42,487 nucleotides of DNA from Staphylococcus simulans. Its GTDB lineage: Bacteria; Bacillota; Bacilli; Staphylococcales; Staphylococcaceae. The notes under the pieces were generated by a model. That model ran no database searches, was not told the DNA's origin, and was given only the letters and a program-made list of their open reading frames with translations. Below, piece by piece: positions 8,479 through 17,625 of this stretch (positions are counted from its first letter, which is position 1; every line of letters starts with the position of its first letter). The position numbers and the translations under genes were made by a program. The stretch lies in the NCBI RefSeq assembly GCF_003043455.1, contig NZ_PZGG01000018.1, forward strand, positions 1 to 42,487, in the 5' to 3' direction.

Positions 8479-8568
8479 TTAATCTACACAGTAGCTTATT
8501 TATACTGATAGCCTATATTGAAATCGAGTTGTTATCATTTATATTTAACAAAAGGAGAGTTGCCAAAC

Positions 8569-9141
8569 ATGAATCCCAATGATTTACGTGTTATTAAAAC
8601 AAAACGCGCTTTATCAGAGTCCTTATTCAACTTGTTAAGCGAAAAATTATTTTCTACAATTACAGTCAATATGATATGTGATAAAGCATTAGTTCACCGT
8701 ACGACATTCTATAAACACTTTTACGATAAATATGACTTATTATCTTATTTAATTACGAATCTGACTAAAGATTATTTCGAAAAAGATATTCGAGAGCGTA
8801 TTGAAGCACCATTTAAATCTTTAAGTTCTTTCTTCGATAAACCGATTGAAAAAATTGATATCAAACAACGCCATGACCAACAATTTATGGAGACTGTGAC
8901 TGCTATTTTCATTCAAAAGTTGCGTCAAGATATCATAGACAATGCTGATATTATAGAGGTCCCTGGCAATCCTCCGATTAAAGTGGTTGCGCGTGTCTTC
9001 GAATCTACGATTACCGCTATCGGTGATTGGACTTATGATGAACACAAACTGTGTTCCGACTATTCAAATGCGATTGATAATCCTGATTCATTGGATAAGA
9101 TGTTCAATCAATTACTCAACATTAAAGTTAAGTCAGAATAG
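8569..9141 (+). CDS. TetR/AcrR-family transcriptional regulator
   Basis: This 190-residue regulator has an N-terminal TetR helix-turn-helix at residues ~8-55. TKRALSESLFNLL is followed by the recognition region VHRTTFYKHFYDKYDLL. A divergent all-helical C-terminal ligand domain follows. The ATG at 8569 is preceded by AAAGGAGAG with about eleven bases of spacing, so the 17 extra residues of the longest frame are rejected. It is divergently oriented from the TagE-like gene, with 234 bases between the two start codons, and convergent with the DUF6056-like gene. Divergence makes the teichoic acid genes plausible targets, but no shared operator was proven. The ligand is unknown. Confidence 0.85.
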   Translation: MNPNDLRVIKTKRALSESLFNLLSEKLFSTITVNMICDKALVHRTTFYKHFYDKYDLLSYLITNLTKDYFEKDIRERIEAPFKSLSSFFDKPIEKIDIKQRHDQQFMETVTAIFIQKLRQDIIDNADIIEVPGNPPIKVVARVFESTITAIGDWTYDEHKLCSDYSNAIDNPDSLDKMFNQLLNIKVKSE

Positions 9142-9166
9142 CCGTAAAAAATACTTTGTTTAAACT

Positions 9167-9211
9167 AAAAAATCAGAACAGCTTCATGATTAGAAGTTGT
9201 TCTGATTTTTT
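9167..9211. terminator. Bidirectional terminator between tetR-family and DUF6056-like genes
   Basis: A long stem pairs AAAAAATCAGAACA with TGTTCTGATTTTTT, extended by CTTC/GAAG around a 7-base loop. A-rich and T-rich flanks on both sides allow it to stop transcripts from both convergent genes. Confidence 0.85.
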
Positions 9212-9221
9212 ATGATTTTAT

Positions 9222-10745
9222 TTACTTTTTCTTCTGTTCTTTTTGTTGTAAATACTTTTGACCGTAAGGTACAAATTTTAATTGCGCTTCTTGAGGTATG
9301 CCAAAGTATTGTTTAAATACTCTTTGTGTTCTGATTGACCATGGTGATGAGTGTTGCGTATACACATCAAACGGCAACATTTCGACAATAATAACATCAT
9401 CTTTAGACGCATGTGCCGCTTCTTCTTTTAATTTGACGATACGTTGTGTATTCGCATAAGTCATAAATGAAAATGTACTCATAAACACAATTACTGCGAC
9501 TAAGGCGATACTGCCTGCGATAAGACTGGTACGTCTTTCAGGCAAAGGCAACTGTTTAAGGACGACTAATAAAATAATCAACCATAATACATACATGAAA
9601 TAGAAGTTTCTTGGTCCAACTGGTGCGACAACTAATAAAGGTGTCGTCGCTATCACAATCGAAGCCAAACTAAAGTAGGTCGTAAATAAAGACTTCTTAG
9701 ATAAACCAATAAAATAGAGTCCTACTGCGACTGCACAGAAATAGATCAAACACGCTAAGAAATTGAGTCCTGCAATCCATGGAATGTGTTTCATCGCATC
9801 TAAATCGAAAGGTTCATAGATAAAGTATTTATAAACTGTAAAGAACGCCAAAGCTGCCGTTATCACCACTTTATACACTAACGCTAAACTTAAAAATTTC
9901 GGACTGCGATATAAAACGATGATTAAAATAACAGCTAAAACACTTAAAAATATGGCGCATTGGAAGTAACCATAGTACGGAATGATTTTTAATAACGTTT
10001 GAATGACTTTATCATACATCGAGGTATTAGAACCTACTTGTTGATAAGAGCTATTACCCGCTAAAATATTTAAGTAGTTAGGATTGGTAAACATGATAAT
10101 TGCGCCAACCCATGTTAAACAAAACCCTATCAATAATTTCAAATTGATCTTGCGATAGATTACCAAGTATACAAGTAGTCCTAAACCAGTAATCGCAATA
10201 TTATAAAGCGTCACATTCTCCATAAACAACTGGCCAGCAGCACATGCGATAAAAAAGCATATCACTTCAATACGGTATGACCACTTTGTTTTTTCTTCTT
10301 GATTATGCAAGGTCTTCAAAATAAATCCTAATACGACTAGTGCGCATAAAGCACTTGTGACGTAGTTATTAAACCCTGCATACCATGCATAAGTTTGTTT
10401 GAAGATTGAAGCAGGCATCAACAGTAACATTAGAAAAGTAATTAAGATATAAGCTGTACTTTTAGTTTTATCTACAAACTTCAATATCATCCATAGTATT
10501 GAGAAAGAAACCAGCGCATATACTACCATGCGCAATAATAGACTTCTCACGACTAAAATTTCTAAAATATTACCGAAATATCGACCATTCAGTTTTTCAA
10601 AATGCTCATTGAACCATTGGTTGTATCCATATACATACCAACTCCAATCATCTTGCGCAAGCGGAACAATCGCCGCAAAAACAAAATAAAAAATCACTAA
10701 TAATCCATATACAAAACAATATGGGTGTTCCTTAATAATCTTCAT
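9222..10745 (-). CDS. Polytopic membrane protein, DUF6056-like, possible GT-C-type enzyme
   Basis: This 507-residue protein has roughly twelve hydrophobic segments spread from residue 10 to 440. A soluble C-terminal tail of about 60 residues ends in KQEQKKK. After the first membrane segment comes PLAQDDWSWYVYGYNQWF and then GRYFGN. This DDW...GRY(F) arrangement is what I recall for DUF6056-type proteins and is reminiscent of the acidic first loop of GT-C polyprenyl-phosphate-dependent glycosyltransferases. The ATG has AAGGAG about ten bases upstream and a good promoter at 10775-10803. It is not in an operon. Its position between teichoic acid and polysaccharide genes suggests a role in envelope glycan decoration. 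That is inference. Confidence 0.6.
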   Translation of the reverse strand: MKIIKEHPYCFVYGLLVIFYFVFAAIVPLAQDDWSWYVYGYNQWFNEHFEKLNGRYFGNILEILVVRSLLLRMVVYALVSFSILWMILKFVDKTKSTAYILITFLMLLLMPASIFKQTYAWYAGFNNYVTSALCALVVLGFILKTLHNQEEKTKWSYRIEVICFFIACAAGQLFMENVTLYNIAITGLGLLVYLVIYRKINLKLLIGFCLTWVGAIIMFTNPNYLNILAGNSSYQQVGSNTSMYDKVIQTLLKIIPYYGYFQCAIFLSVLAVILIIVLYRSPKFLSLALVYKVVITAALAFFTVYKYFIYEPFDLDAMKHIPWIAGLNFLACLIYFCAVAVGLYFIGLSKKSLFTTYFSLASIVIATTPLLVVAPVGPRNFYFMYVLWLIILLVVLKQLPLPERRTSLIAGSIALVAVIVFMSTFSFMTYANTQRIVKLKEEAAHASKDDVIIVEMLPFDVYTQHSSPWSIRTQRVFKQYFGIPQEAQLKFVPYGQKYLQQKEQKKK

Positions 10746-10774
10746 GATGTTGTTCTCCTTGTTGTGTTAAACAT

Positions 10775-10803
10775 ATAATACACTTTAATTATATGATTGT
10801 CAT
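10775..10803 (-). promoter_or_regulatory. Promoter of the DUF6056-like gene
   Basis: On the minus strand ATGACA and TATTAT are separated by 17 bases, about 30 bases upstream of the ATG at 10745. Each box has five of six consensus bases. Confidence 0.55.
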
Positions 10804-10888
10804 CTTAATCTATAATTAGAAATCATGTCTTTTAATCCCTGTTAAACATGCATCATTTAATAAAATTCACACTCACTTCAATTTTTTA

Positions 10889-10917
10889 CTGACAATTTCT
10901 ATCTTCAATAGTAAAAT
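10889..10917 (+). promoter_or_regulatory. Promoter of the orphan membrane protein gene
   Basis: CTGACA and TAAAAT are separated by 17 bases, with five of six consensus bases in each. A small palindrome, GTGATTTATCAC (10937-10948), lies between the predicted transcription start and the ribosome binding site. It could be an operator or a leader hairpin. Confidence 0.55.
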
Positions 10918-10974
10918 TATTAATTATCAATACACCGTGATTTATCACCTTTAAGAAGGAGAACACTTATCATC

Positions 10975-11703
10975 ATGATTCAAATCATCTTGTACTTAAC
11001 AATCGGACTATTGTTTACCATATTAGATTTAATATTCATCCGACGTAATCGCCGTATTCTTGTTTGGCTCAGTACGTTTGTTTTTTATACGTTATTTATC
11101 AATGGTCTCATCATTGGCTTATTATTACTATTTCTAGGAAAACCAAACGCTTTAAAAACGAATATGTATCACACATTTTTCGCAGTTGAATATGGTGTGC
11201 TCGCATCTATTATAGGAATCGCTTTATTAATCGTTCACGCTATTTTGATGCATCGTTTAACATTTACTGCTGTGCCAGGTCGTCGTGCTTGGCTTACTAC
11301 TTTGAATGCTTGTGTATTATTATTACTCGTGTTCACCGGCAGCTTTTTAATCAAATTTACAGATTGGTGGTTTGATTTATTCGGAGAAATGAAAGCAAAA
11401 GCTTTTATCTCTAAAATTCAAAGTGTTATACATTTATCAGACCGTATGATACTGCCTGGTTTAATTCAAATGGTACTAGTATCCTCTATCTTTTATACGT
11501 TGATTGTACTGCTCGTGATTTATTTCAACCGCTTCAACTTTGTTTGGAATACTAAAAACAAATCAATCATCATTATGAAACGTGCATGGATTCAAACTGC
11601 ACTCTTCGCTGTAACATTGGCTGTCTTTATTTCCGGTCTGATTTACAGTGTGTATCATCTGCATTTAATAGACGTATGCCTCACTTTGCTTCATCATAAG
11701 TAA
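10975..11703 (+). CDS. Membrane protein of unknown function
   Basis: This 242-residue protein has about six hydrophobic helices, at residues ~1-20, 30-52, 70-92, 108-126, 160-182 and 203-222. Short basic loops such as RRNRR separate them. I do not recognise a family. The arrangement is faintly like the membrane part of LTA-synthase/sulfatase-type proteins, but the soluble catalytic domain is absent, so I make no functional call. It has its own promoter, an AAGGAG ribosome binding site 13 bases upstream of the ATG, and a strong terminator directly downstream. It is therefore a stand-alone gene on the strand opposite to the surrounding envelope genes. Confidence 0.65.
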   Translation: MIQIILYLTIGLLFTILDLIFIRRNRRILVWLSTFVFYTLFINGLIIGLLLLFLGKPNALKTNMYHTFFAVEYGVLASIIGIALLIVHAILMHRLTFTAVPGRRAWLTTLNACVLLLLVFTGSFLIKFTDWWFDLFGEMKAKAFISKIQSVIHLSDRMILPGLIQMVLVSSIFYTLIVLLVIYFNRFNFVWNTKNKSIIIMKRAWIQTALFAVTLAVFISGLIYSVYHLHLIDVCLTLLHHK

Positions 11704-11705
11704 AC

Positions 11706-11745
11706 AAAGACGCTGTTCAGATTATCGTGACTGATCAGCGTCTTT
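11706..11745. terminator. Bidirectional terminator ending the polysaccharide operon
   Basis: AAAGACGCTG (11706-11715) pairs with CAGCGTCTTT (11736-11745), and an inner TCAG/CTGA pair extends the stem. It starts three bases after the stop of the plus-strand membrane gene and 38 bases after the flippase stop on the minus strand. Confidence 0.8.
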
Positions 11746-11783
11746 AGTTATATTTATTCTTTTTATTGTTTTCAAAGTTATAT

Positions 11784-13313
11784 TTAAGCACGTTTAAAGC
11801 GCTGTATCACCTGCATACCCATTTGTCGTTCGCTCTGATTCATAATAACTGTCCATAACACAACAGAATATAAGATAACGTAAACGATGATATTCAAGCC
11901 TAATACTACTAACCCTTTACCTAAGACTTGTGTTATCCACTGATAAATATAATAGTAAATGACTGTAGAGATAATCATCGGCAACCATATTTTACTCATC
12001 TCAAGCCAGAAACGATACATATTTAAACCGATTTTACGATGATAGTATACATTCATAATCAGTGTATAGCCGATAAAACTAAACGCTGCGATAGAAAGCG
12101 AAACACCATAACCGCTATATTTCGGTGCTAAAATGACCGCACTGATCATGGCTAACACTAAGGTAATCGCTAAAGCGATAAAACGAAACGTTTGTCGGTT
12201 ATGCGCTTGAATAATACTGACTGCCGGCAATTGTGAAAGTTGGAAAGTAATCGTAAACATTAAAATCACTGTCATAAGATATGCAGGTCTGAAATCTTGC
12301 CCTGCCCAAATCACAATAAAGTTCTCACCAAAAATCACAAAACCAGATAAGATAAATGATAATACAATTAATTGAATACGACTGATACGTACCATTTGTT
12401 GAAGCAGACGCTCATTACTCGCACCTTCTACCACTAACATCGAAAATCCTGGGAAGGTCACATTATTAATAGAAGTCGCAAACTGTTGGAAAATCTTTAC
12501 AAACTGTACCGCAATGACATATATCGCAACCGCAACCGTTCCGTTAATCGCACCTAAAATCATTTGACCAGAATTTAACGTCAATTGTTCGATTGCAATA
12601 GAAAACAAGACTAAACCTAAATACACGTTCAATTGTTTCTGTTGTTTTAAGTGACTAAAAGATAATGCACCTTTCCAATCAAAGCGTATCGATACATGAC
12701 GTCGACATAAAATCATACCTAGGAACAAACAGGCAAAATTGACGATCAATGTAATCAAAATAATTGTGACTGCGCCAAATCCCATCAACAAGAAGGGTGT
12801 CGCAATAATCGAAGGCATAATCACTCGAATCAGCAACATACTCTTCGCAATCACAAAGTATTCATACGCTTGTAAGATTCCGTTAAAAATGCCCGGGTAA
12901 AATGAAATCATGATATTAATAATGATAAAAATCAACATCAGTTTCAGTTCTGATAGTTGTTGAGGTGCTAATGCATTGCCAAACACTGCCTCAGCATTCA
13001 AATACAAAACTAAGCCCATCAAACCAACTAGTAACGAACACAAAAAGTAAATATTTAAGATATTACCTAAGATACGTGCCTCTTGTGCTTTTGAACCTTT
13101 GACTCTGTTTTGTGATAAGTATTTGGCGATGGTATTACCGAACGCTAAATCCATAATGTTCAAATAAACTAAAAAGGATAAAACCAAATTATACAACCCA
13201 TATTCAGAAGTGCCGAGCGTTCTGATGAAGAACGGTGTATATAAAACCGCCACTAAAATATTACCGAATATGGATATGTAGGATAAGATGGCGCCAGCTC
13301 TTCTTTGATTCAT
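11784..13313 (-). CDS. Wzx-like polysaccharide flippase (MOP superfamily)
   Basis: This 509-residue polytopic protein has about fourteen hydrophobic segments and the layout of oligosaccharide flippases. It starts with AGAILSYISIFGNILVAVLYTPFFIRTLG, followed by SEYGLYNLVLSF. It has the charged N-terminal region typical of PST-type exporters. It would turn the undecaprenyl-diphosphate-linked repeat unit to the outer face. Two ATGs occur (13319 and 13313). AGGAG lies eight bases before the second but only two before the first, so I use 13313. It directly follows the Wzy-like gene, whose TGA overlaps the first ATG, and it is the last gene of the operon. Confidence 0.85.
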   Translation of the reverse strand: MNQRRAGAILSYISIFGNILVAVLYTPFFIRTLGTSEYGLYNLVLSFLVYLNIMDLAFGNTIAKYLSQNRVKGSKAQEARILGNILNIYFLCSLLVGLMGLVLYLNAEAVFGNALAPQQLSELKLMLIFIIINIMISFYPGIFNGILQAYEYFVIAKSMLLIRVIMPSIIATPFLLMGFGAVTIILITLIVNFACLFLGMILCRRHVSIRFDWKGALSFSHLKQQKQLNVYLGLVLFSIAIEQLTLNSGQMILGAINGTVAVAIYVIAVQFVKIFQQFATSINNVTFPGFSMLVVEGASNERLLQQMVRISRIQLIVLSFILSGFVIFGENFIVIWAGQDFRPAYLMTVILMFTITFQLSQLPAVSIIQAHNRQTFRFIALAITLVLAMISAVILAPKYSGYGVSLSIAAFSFIGYTLIMNVYYHRKIGLNMYRFWLEMSKIWLPMIISTVIYYYIYQWITQVLGKGLVVLGLNIIVYVILYSVVLWTVIMNQSERQMGMQVIQRFKRA

Positions 13314-13315
13314 AC

Positions 13316-14773
13316 TCATAACTCCTGTTTATGTTGGTTGCGCTTGCGTGCAAAGTAAGAACGTAAGACACGTTCTAAACCGAAAATCACAAGCACTGTA
13401 AAAATATTCGCTGGTGAAAATGTATCAATAATAAACGCAATCGTACTCGCACGTGGAATAAATAACATCATACGTGCCATAATCAACGCTGCCGCAATGA
13501 CTAGAATATGTTTTGCGGTCAACATTCTCGTAAATAAAGCGATTAATAAACCGATGACAATACTGCCGAACATCATGCCGACATAACCGAAATCATGATA
13601 CGTTTCTGCGACGAAACTTGAACCATAACCTACACCTTTAAGATACAAATCTTTCATAATGACATAGGACATAGTATGTGAATATTGATAACCTTCTAAA
13701 GCACGTTCAACCGATTGGCCAGACCATCCGCCTTGACCTCCAGTTAAATTGCCCCAGATATTGTATACCGCATACTCTGTTAAAGGTCCGATTGAATAGA
13801 TTTTATCTGGAATCTCTTTCGCTTTCTCGATAGTATAACCAATGACATTGACACTGATACCTTGTGAGAAGAAAAATGATAACAATGCATCAAAGAAACC
13901 ACCGTCAGTCTTCTCCCCGCCTCGGTTATTACCGACAAAATTCATCAGTGCTAATAAAATCGGTGCTGAAATAATTCCCGCAATGATGGTCTTTTTGCCA
14001 AACCATGCCTGTGTCCCAGTCTGTTTCGCTAAAATATTGCGGTAACAGAAGTAAATAAACAAGATGAGCACATCTAACATAAAGTCAGAACGAGATCCTG
14101 TTAATACAGAGAGACCATCTACAAATAAATAGGCCAGTATCGGCAGCCACGCTTTCTTTTGTGCAGGCAATGTCGCCAGGTATACAAAGAAAGCTACTGG
14201 GAACATTCGACTGACCAACACAAACACGCCTGGTAAACTCGATTTGAAACTAGCGAAATAGGCATAATATCCTTGTGATTGTGACGCTTGAACCGCTTCT
14301 GCCAAATACATCAACTTAAACACAATCGCAATCGTAAAGACACCTAAACTGATGATTCGGATATTTTGTTTATACGTTGACTCAACAGGTTGAAACTGTT
14401 TAAAACCTTGTTGAACCGTACGGTCTAACATCGCGAAACCTAAAAAGAGACAAAATAAACTTAAACTCAACAAGATTAAGATATTAAATATTGTGGCTTG
14501 ATCTGTAAAATACGTTCCCAGCAATTTAAAGTCCTTTTCATGATAATGGAACAGTTTGCTGACAACCATTCTGCCCATTAAAAAGACAAAGAACGTCACA
14601 TTGAACATAAAGAAGATGACCCGCTGGTTGAACGCTTCTAGTCCATATATGAGATTGTTCAGAAAAAATAATAAGAGTGCACTAAATAACAACGTAATAT
14701 TCGAAAAGATAATGCCGATTGTAAGCAATATTACCGCAAGCATCAGCACACTCCATCTTAATAACTTGGTCAA
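13316..14773 (-). CDS. Wzy-like polysaccharide polymerase
   Basis: This 485-residue protein has about twelve membrane segments and a large loop around residues 270-350. It fits the Gram-positive O-antigen-polymerase group: FKLMYLAEAVQASQSQGYYA, then LSVLTGSRSDFMLDVL with the conserved GSR. It should join flipped repeat units outside the membrane. The start is a TTG at 14773, with AGGTGG four bases upstream. No ATG nearby has a ribosome binding site. The gap of 105 bases to the upstream GT4 gene is the only sizeable one in this operon, and I see no clear promoter or terminator in it. Confidence 0.8.
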   Translation of the reverse strand: MTKLLRWSVLMLAVILLTIGIIFSNITLLFSALLLFFLNNLIYGLEAFNQRVIFFMFNVTFFVFLMGRMVVSKLFHYHEKDFKLLGTYFTDQATIFNILILLSLSLFCLFLGFAMLDRTVQQGFKQFQPVESTYKQNIRIISLGVFTIAIVFKLMYLAEAVQASQSQGYYAYFASFKSSLPGVFVLVSRMFPVAFFVYLATLPAQKKAWLPILAYLFVDGLSVLTGSRSDFMLDVLILFIYFCYRNILAKQTGTQAWFGKKTIIAGIISAPILLALMNFVGNNRGGEKTDGGFFDALLSFFFSQGISVNVIGYTIEKAKEIPDKIYSIGPLTEYAVYNIWGNLTGGQGGWSGQSVERALEGYQYSHTMSYVIMKDLYLKGVGYGSSFVAETYHDFGYVGMMFGSIVIGLLIALFTRMLTAKHILVIAAALIMARMMLFIPRASTIAFIIDTFSPANIFTVLVIFGLERVLRSYFARKRNQHKQEL

Positions 14774-14878
14774 ACTTCCACCTACTTACTCATTCGTTAC
14801 TTATTTGTCGTTTCTTGCGTTTTAAACGCTTTCGTCTGGTTGTGTCATAGGTGTCTAGCAATATACCGATTTTACATT

Positions 14879-16135
14879 CTACGGTTGTGCAAGTTCATGC
14901 GCAAATTCAGTATAAAGACTTTCAGAATCACAGAGCGTCTGCCAAGTTTGGTAAGCACCTTTCGCATAGCCTTGATAAGCTTCATCTGAAAGATTTATGA
15001 AATATTCAATCGCACGTGCTGCTTCTTCTGGCTTAAGTGCATCACTGATTAAAGTACCATTCACATCTGTTTGTACAATTTCAGCTGTCCCTCCGACATC
15101 AGAAGCTACGACAGGAATCGCATTCGCCATTGCTTCCATGACAGAGACGGGTACACCTTCTGATTCAGAAGTATTTAAAAATAACGTCGGGTTATGCTCA
15201 TGATACCATTTTCTGACCTCTTTGTTCGGCAAACGTCCAATCAATTCATATTGAGAAGGTTTCAATTTCTCTTTCGCTAATGCTTCTATCTTTTGCGCAT
15301 CCGGACCATCACCGATATGTACCCACTTAAAGTCATAACCTTGTTCATTTAATTGTGCCAAGGCATCAATAATGACATCTAAACGCTTTAATTTACGAAT
15401 CGTTGAACAGCTGACAAATAAAGGCGGCTGACGTAATGACACTTGATAATTGCCTTCTCCGACACCAAGACGTCTAGTTTCAATTTTATCTGCGTACTTC
15501 GGAAACTTGTTGCTTAAATAATTCGAACTCGTATCAGAAACCGGATATAACGCATCCACATGTTTCAACATAGCGTGACGCATCGGCAAGAAACTAAACG
15601 GTTTAATATAATCATTCACATCATAACCATGCCCTCTAGAAATAAATGGAATAGAGGCATCACCATAATAATCATATTTTAATTTTCTGCCGAGGTTCGC
15701 AGTGATATAAAACCAATAACTGTATATATAAAGCTGCGTATACCCATCATTTTCCGGCAATAAATGTGAACGTACTAAGTCTTGATAAATCGCGTCCGTT
15801 CTCGCTTCAAAATACAGATTGTACATCCACTTATAAGGATTTAATGACCCCGCATTTTCACCGATACTGCGTACACGCGGTTGGCTGAATAAAATATTTG
15901 GTCCTGTCTTTAAGAAGTTGATAGCTTTATCTTTTAACCCTTGCGGGAAAGGCAAATCGATAACAGTTGCTACGTTAGGCACTTCTCTTGTCACCTTCAT
16001 CTTCTGACTGACCATCGTTGGAATAATCACGATATGATCAAAGGCTTCTGCCAAATATTTGATTTCCTCTTCTAAATATTCCTCTCCTTTGTAGTAAGGA
16101 AAGTAATTCGTCAACAAAATCAGTTCTTTCTTCAT
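14879..16135 (-). CDS. GT4-family glycosyltransferase
   Basis: This 418-residue GT-B enzyme is probably one of the transferases building the repeat unit. The N-terminal half starts LILLTNYFPYYKGEEYLEEEI, a typical acceptor-domain start. The C-terminal half contains CSTIRKLKRLDVIIDAL, WVHIGDGPDAQKIEAL and SESEGVPVSVMEAMANAIPV, then SDVGGTAEIV. These are the nucleotide-sugar and EX7E motifs of family GT4. The ATG has GAGAGGA about ten bases upstream and lies 16 bases after the phosphosugar transferase stop. It is the only obvious non-initiating glycosyltransferase of the operon, so the repeat unit is either short or uses enzymes encoded elsewhere. Confidence 0.85.
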   Translation of the reverse strand: MKKELILLTNYFPYYKGEEYLEEEIKYLAEAFDHIVIIPTMVSQKMKVTREVPNVATVIDLPFPQGLKDKAINFLKTGPNILFSQPRVRSIGENAGSLNPYKWMYNLYFEARTDAIYQDLVRSHLLPENDGYTQLYIYSYWFYITANLGRKLKYDYYGDASIPFISRGHGYDVNDYIKPFSFLPMRHAMLKHVDALYPVSDTSSNYLSNKFPKYADKIETRRLGVGEGNYQVSLRQPPLFVSCSTIRKLKRLDVIIDALAQLNEQGYDFKWVHIGDGPDAQKIEALAKEKLKPSQYELIGRLPNKEVRKWYHEHNPTLFLNTSESEGVPVSVMEAMANAIPVVASDVGGTAEIVQTDVNGTLISDALKPEEAARAIEYFINLSDEAYQGYAKGAYQTWQTLCDSESLYTEFAHELAQP

Positions 16136-16151
16136 AAGTGCTATTCCTCTC

Positions 16152-16742
16152 TTACTTCTGATTAATATTTTTTCGTAATAACACCGTTGAAATCGTCTTA
16201 TAAATCACAAATGCATCCATTTTAAAGCTGACGTTCGCCGCATAAAAGGCATCTAAGCGCATGCGTTCTTCCATTGAAGCACTGTTACGCAACAAAGCTT
16301 GCGTTAAACCCGTAATACCAGGTTTCACATGAAACTTTGTTTTATAGTAATCTGGATAACGATGTGTATTGCCAAGCGGACTTGGACGCGGTCCGACAAA
16401 GCTCATGTCACCTTTCAACACATTCAGTAACTGTGGTAACTCATCAATACTTGTTTGACGTAACACTCGACCGATTTTTGTCACACGTGGATCTTGATCA
16501 CTATTGAACGTACTGCCATCCGCATTACGAATATCTTGCGCATTTTCTTTCATTGTACGAAACTTATGCATTTCAAAAGGCAACATACCGACACCTAAAC
16601 GTCGGCCGTTATATAAGATACTGCCTTTATCTTCTCGTTTAATCATCACACTGACAGGCAAAGCGACAATTAATAACACCGGCAATAATACCACAAACAA
16701 CAACACATCTAACCAACGCTTAATATTTTTCCGGTAATTCAT
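16152..16742 (-). CDS. Initiating undecaprenyl-phosphate phosphosugar transferase (short PglC/CapM-type)
   Basis: This 196-residue protein transfers a sugar-1-phosphate from a UDP-sugar to undecaprenyl phosphate, the first committed step of the repeat unit. It has one reentrant or membrane-anchoring helix (LLFVVLLPVLLIVALPVSVMI). The catalytic block is YNGRRLGVGMLPFEMHKFRTM, followed by DPRVTKIGRVLRQTSIDELPQ and NVLKGDMSFVGPRPS. It is the short monotopic form and lacks the extra helices and domain of WbaP-like enzymes. I use the ATG at 16742, because GGAGGGG lies about seven bases upstream. It then overlaps the end of the epimerase gene by 23 bases, consistent with translational coupling. The sugar is probably an N-acetylated 6-deoxy or amino sugar, judging from the neighbours. 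Confidence 0.85.
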   Translation of the reverse strand: MNYRKNIKRWLDVLLFVVLLPVLLIVALPVSVMIKREDKGSILYNGRRLGVGMLPFEMHKFRTMKENAQDIRNADGSTFNSDQDPRVTKIGRVLRQTSIDELPQLLNVLKGDMSFVGPRPSPLGNTHRYPDYYKTKFHVKPGITGLTQALLRNSASMEERMRLDAFYAANVSFKMDAFVIYKTISTVLLRKNINQK

Positions 16743-17625
16743 CACGCAGCCCCTCCATTTCTTGATAAATTTCTTGTAATGCATCTATAAATTGATAATG
16801 AGGGACAAAATCAAGTTCTGTTTGCGCTCGTGTACCATTCATATAAGAAGGCTCAAAATAATCCGGCACATCTTCATCTTGACGTTGAATATCCGTCGGA
16901 TTGCCGAACACTTGATTGATGTGTTGAGCAACTTCTAAATTCGTCAATGTTTCACTGCCTTTAATATTTTGAATTAATTGGGCGTTTGGATGTTTGGACA
17001 CTTGCCAAATCGCTGAAGCTGCATCTTTCGCATATAAAAACTCTCGCGACACATCACTCTCACCCATTACCGTTAAAGGTTTGCCTAACAAAGCTAAGCG
17101 CATAAAGTAATTAATCATATAGTTATTTTTCTCATGTGCGCCAAATAAATGCGAGAAGCGTAAACATACAATATCCAGTTGAAAATGTTTACGGTAATAC
17201 GCAGCAAGTTGTTCAATATAACGTTTATTCAAACCATATAAAGACTTCGGAACTTGATTCACGGCGTCTTCTTCTTGCCAAGGTAATGAAGATGTGTCGT
17301 CATATACTGAAATAGAAGAAGCTACAATCACTTGTTTACATTTTCGTTCAAGCGCCGCTTCAAATACATGTTGTGCCATCTGTAATTCTTCTGTATAACT
17401 GCTGATGTCTTTTCTTGGTCCTCTATTACCTGCCAAATGCACAATTACGTCATCTTCTTGAAAGATCATCTCCAAAGAAGCCTCACTGTAATCGGTTTGG
17501 ACTTGATGTGCATCTTCTGTATTTTGTCTGCGTGATAGAACAGTATAATCTATCTTTTTATCTTCTAATAAAGCAGTCAGATAGCGGCCAAGCAATCCTG
17601 TACCGCCTGTAATTCTAAAGGCCAT
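16720..17625 (-). CDS. NAD-dependent sugar epimerase/dehydratase/reductase (extended SDR)
   Basis: This 301-residue extended short-chain dehydrogenase starts with a Rossmann fold (ITGGTGLLGRYL, the GxxGxxG motif). A conserved Ser precedes the catalytic YxxxK in SLYGLNKRYIEQL near residue 134. A C-terminal substrate region follows, with SREFLYAKDAASAIW. It acts on a nucleotide-activated sugar, as a 4-epimerase or 4-ketoreductase. A 4,6-dehydratase role is less likely because I do not see the full dehydratase signature. The ATG abuts the stop of the ATP-grasp gene and has AAGGAGG about seven bases upstream. It lies between amino-sugar-forming genes and the initiating transferase, so it probably supplies that transferase with substrate. 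Confidence 0.8.
   Translation of the reverse strand: MAFRITGGTGLLGRYLTALLEDKKIDYTVLSRRQNTEDAHQVQTDYSEASLEMIFQEDDVIVHLAGNRGPRKDISSYTEELQMAQHVFEAALERKCKQVIVASSISVYDDTSSLPWQEEDAVNQVPKSLYGLNKRYIEQLAAYYRKHFQLDIVCLRFSHLFGAHEKNNYMINYFMRLALLGKPLTVMGESDVSREFLYAKDAASAIWQVSKHPNAQLIQNIKGSETLTNLEVAQHINQVFGNPTDIQRQDEDVPDYFEPSYMNGTRAQTELDFVPHYQFIDALQEIYQEMEGLRDELPEKY

Noticed and set aside
8518-8568. Longer N-terminus for the TetR-family regulator
   Set aside because: The ATG at 8569 has a proper AAAGGAGAG site and gives the usual TetR start. The extension is not domain-like.
14774-14878. Separate promoter or terminator between the GT4 and Wzy-like genes
   Set aside because: The 105-base gap contains a short CGTTTTAAACG palindrome only. 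I found no stem with U-tract and no convincing -35/-10 pair.
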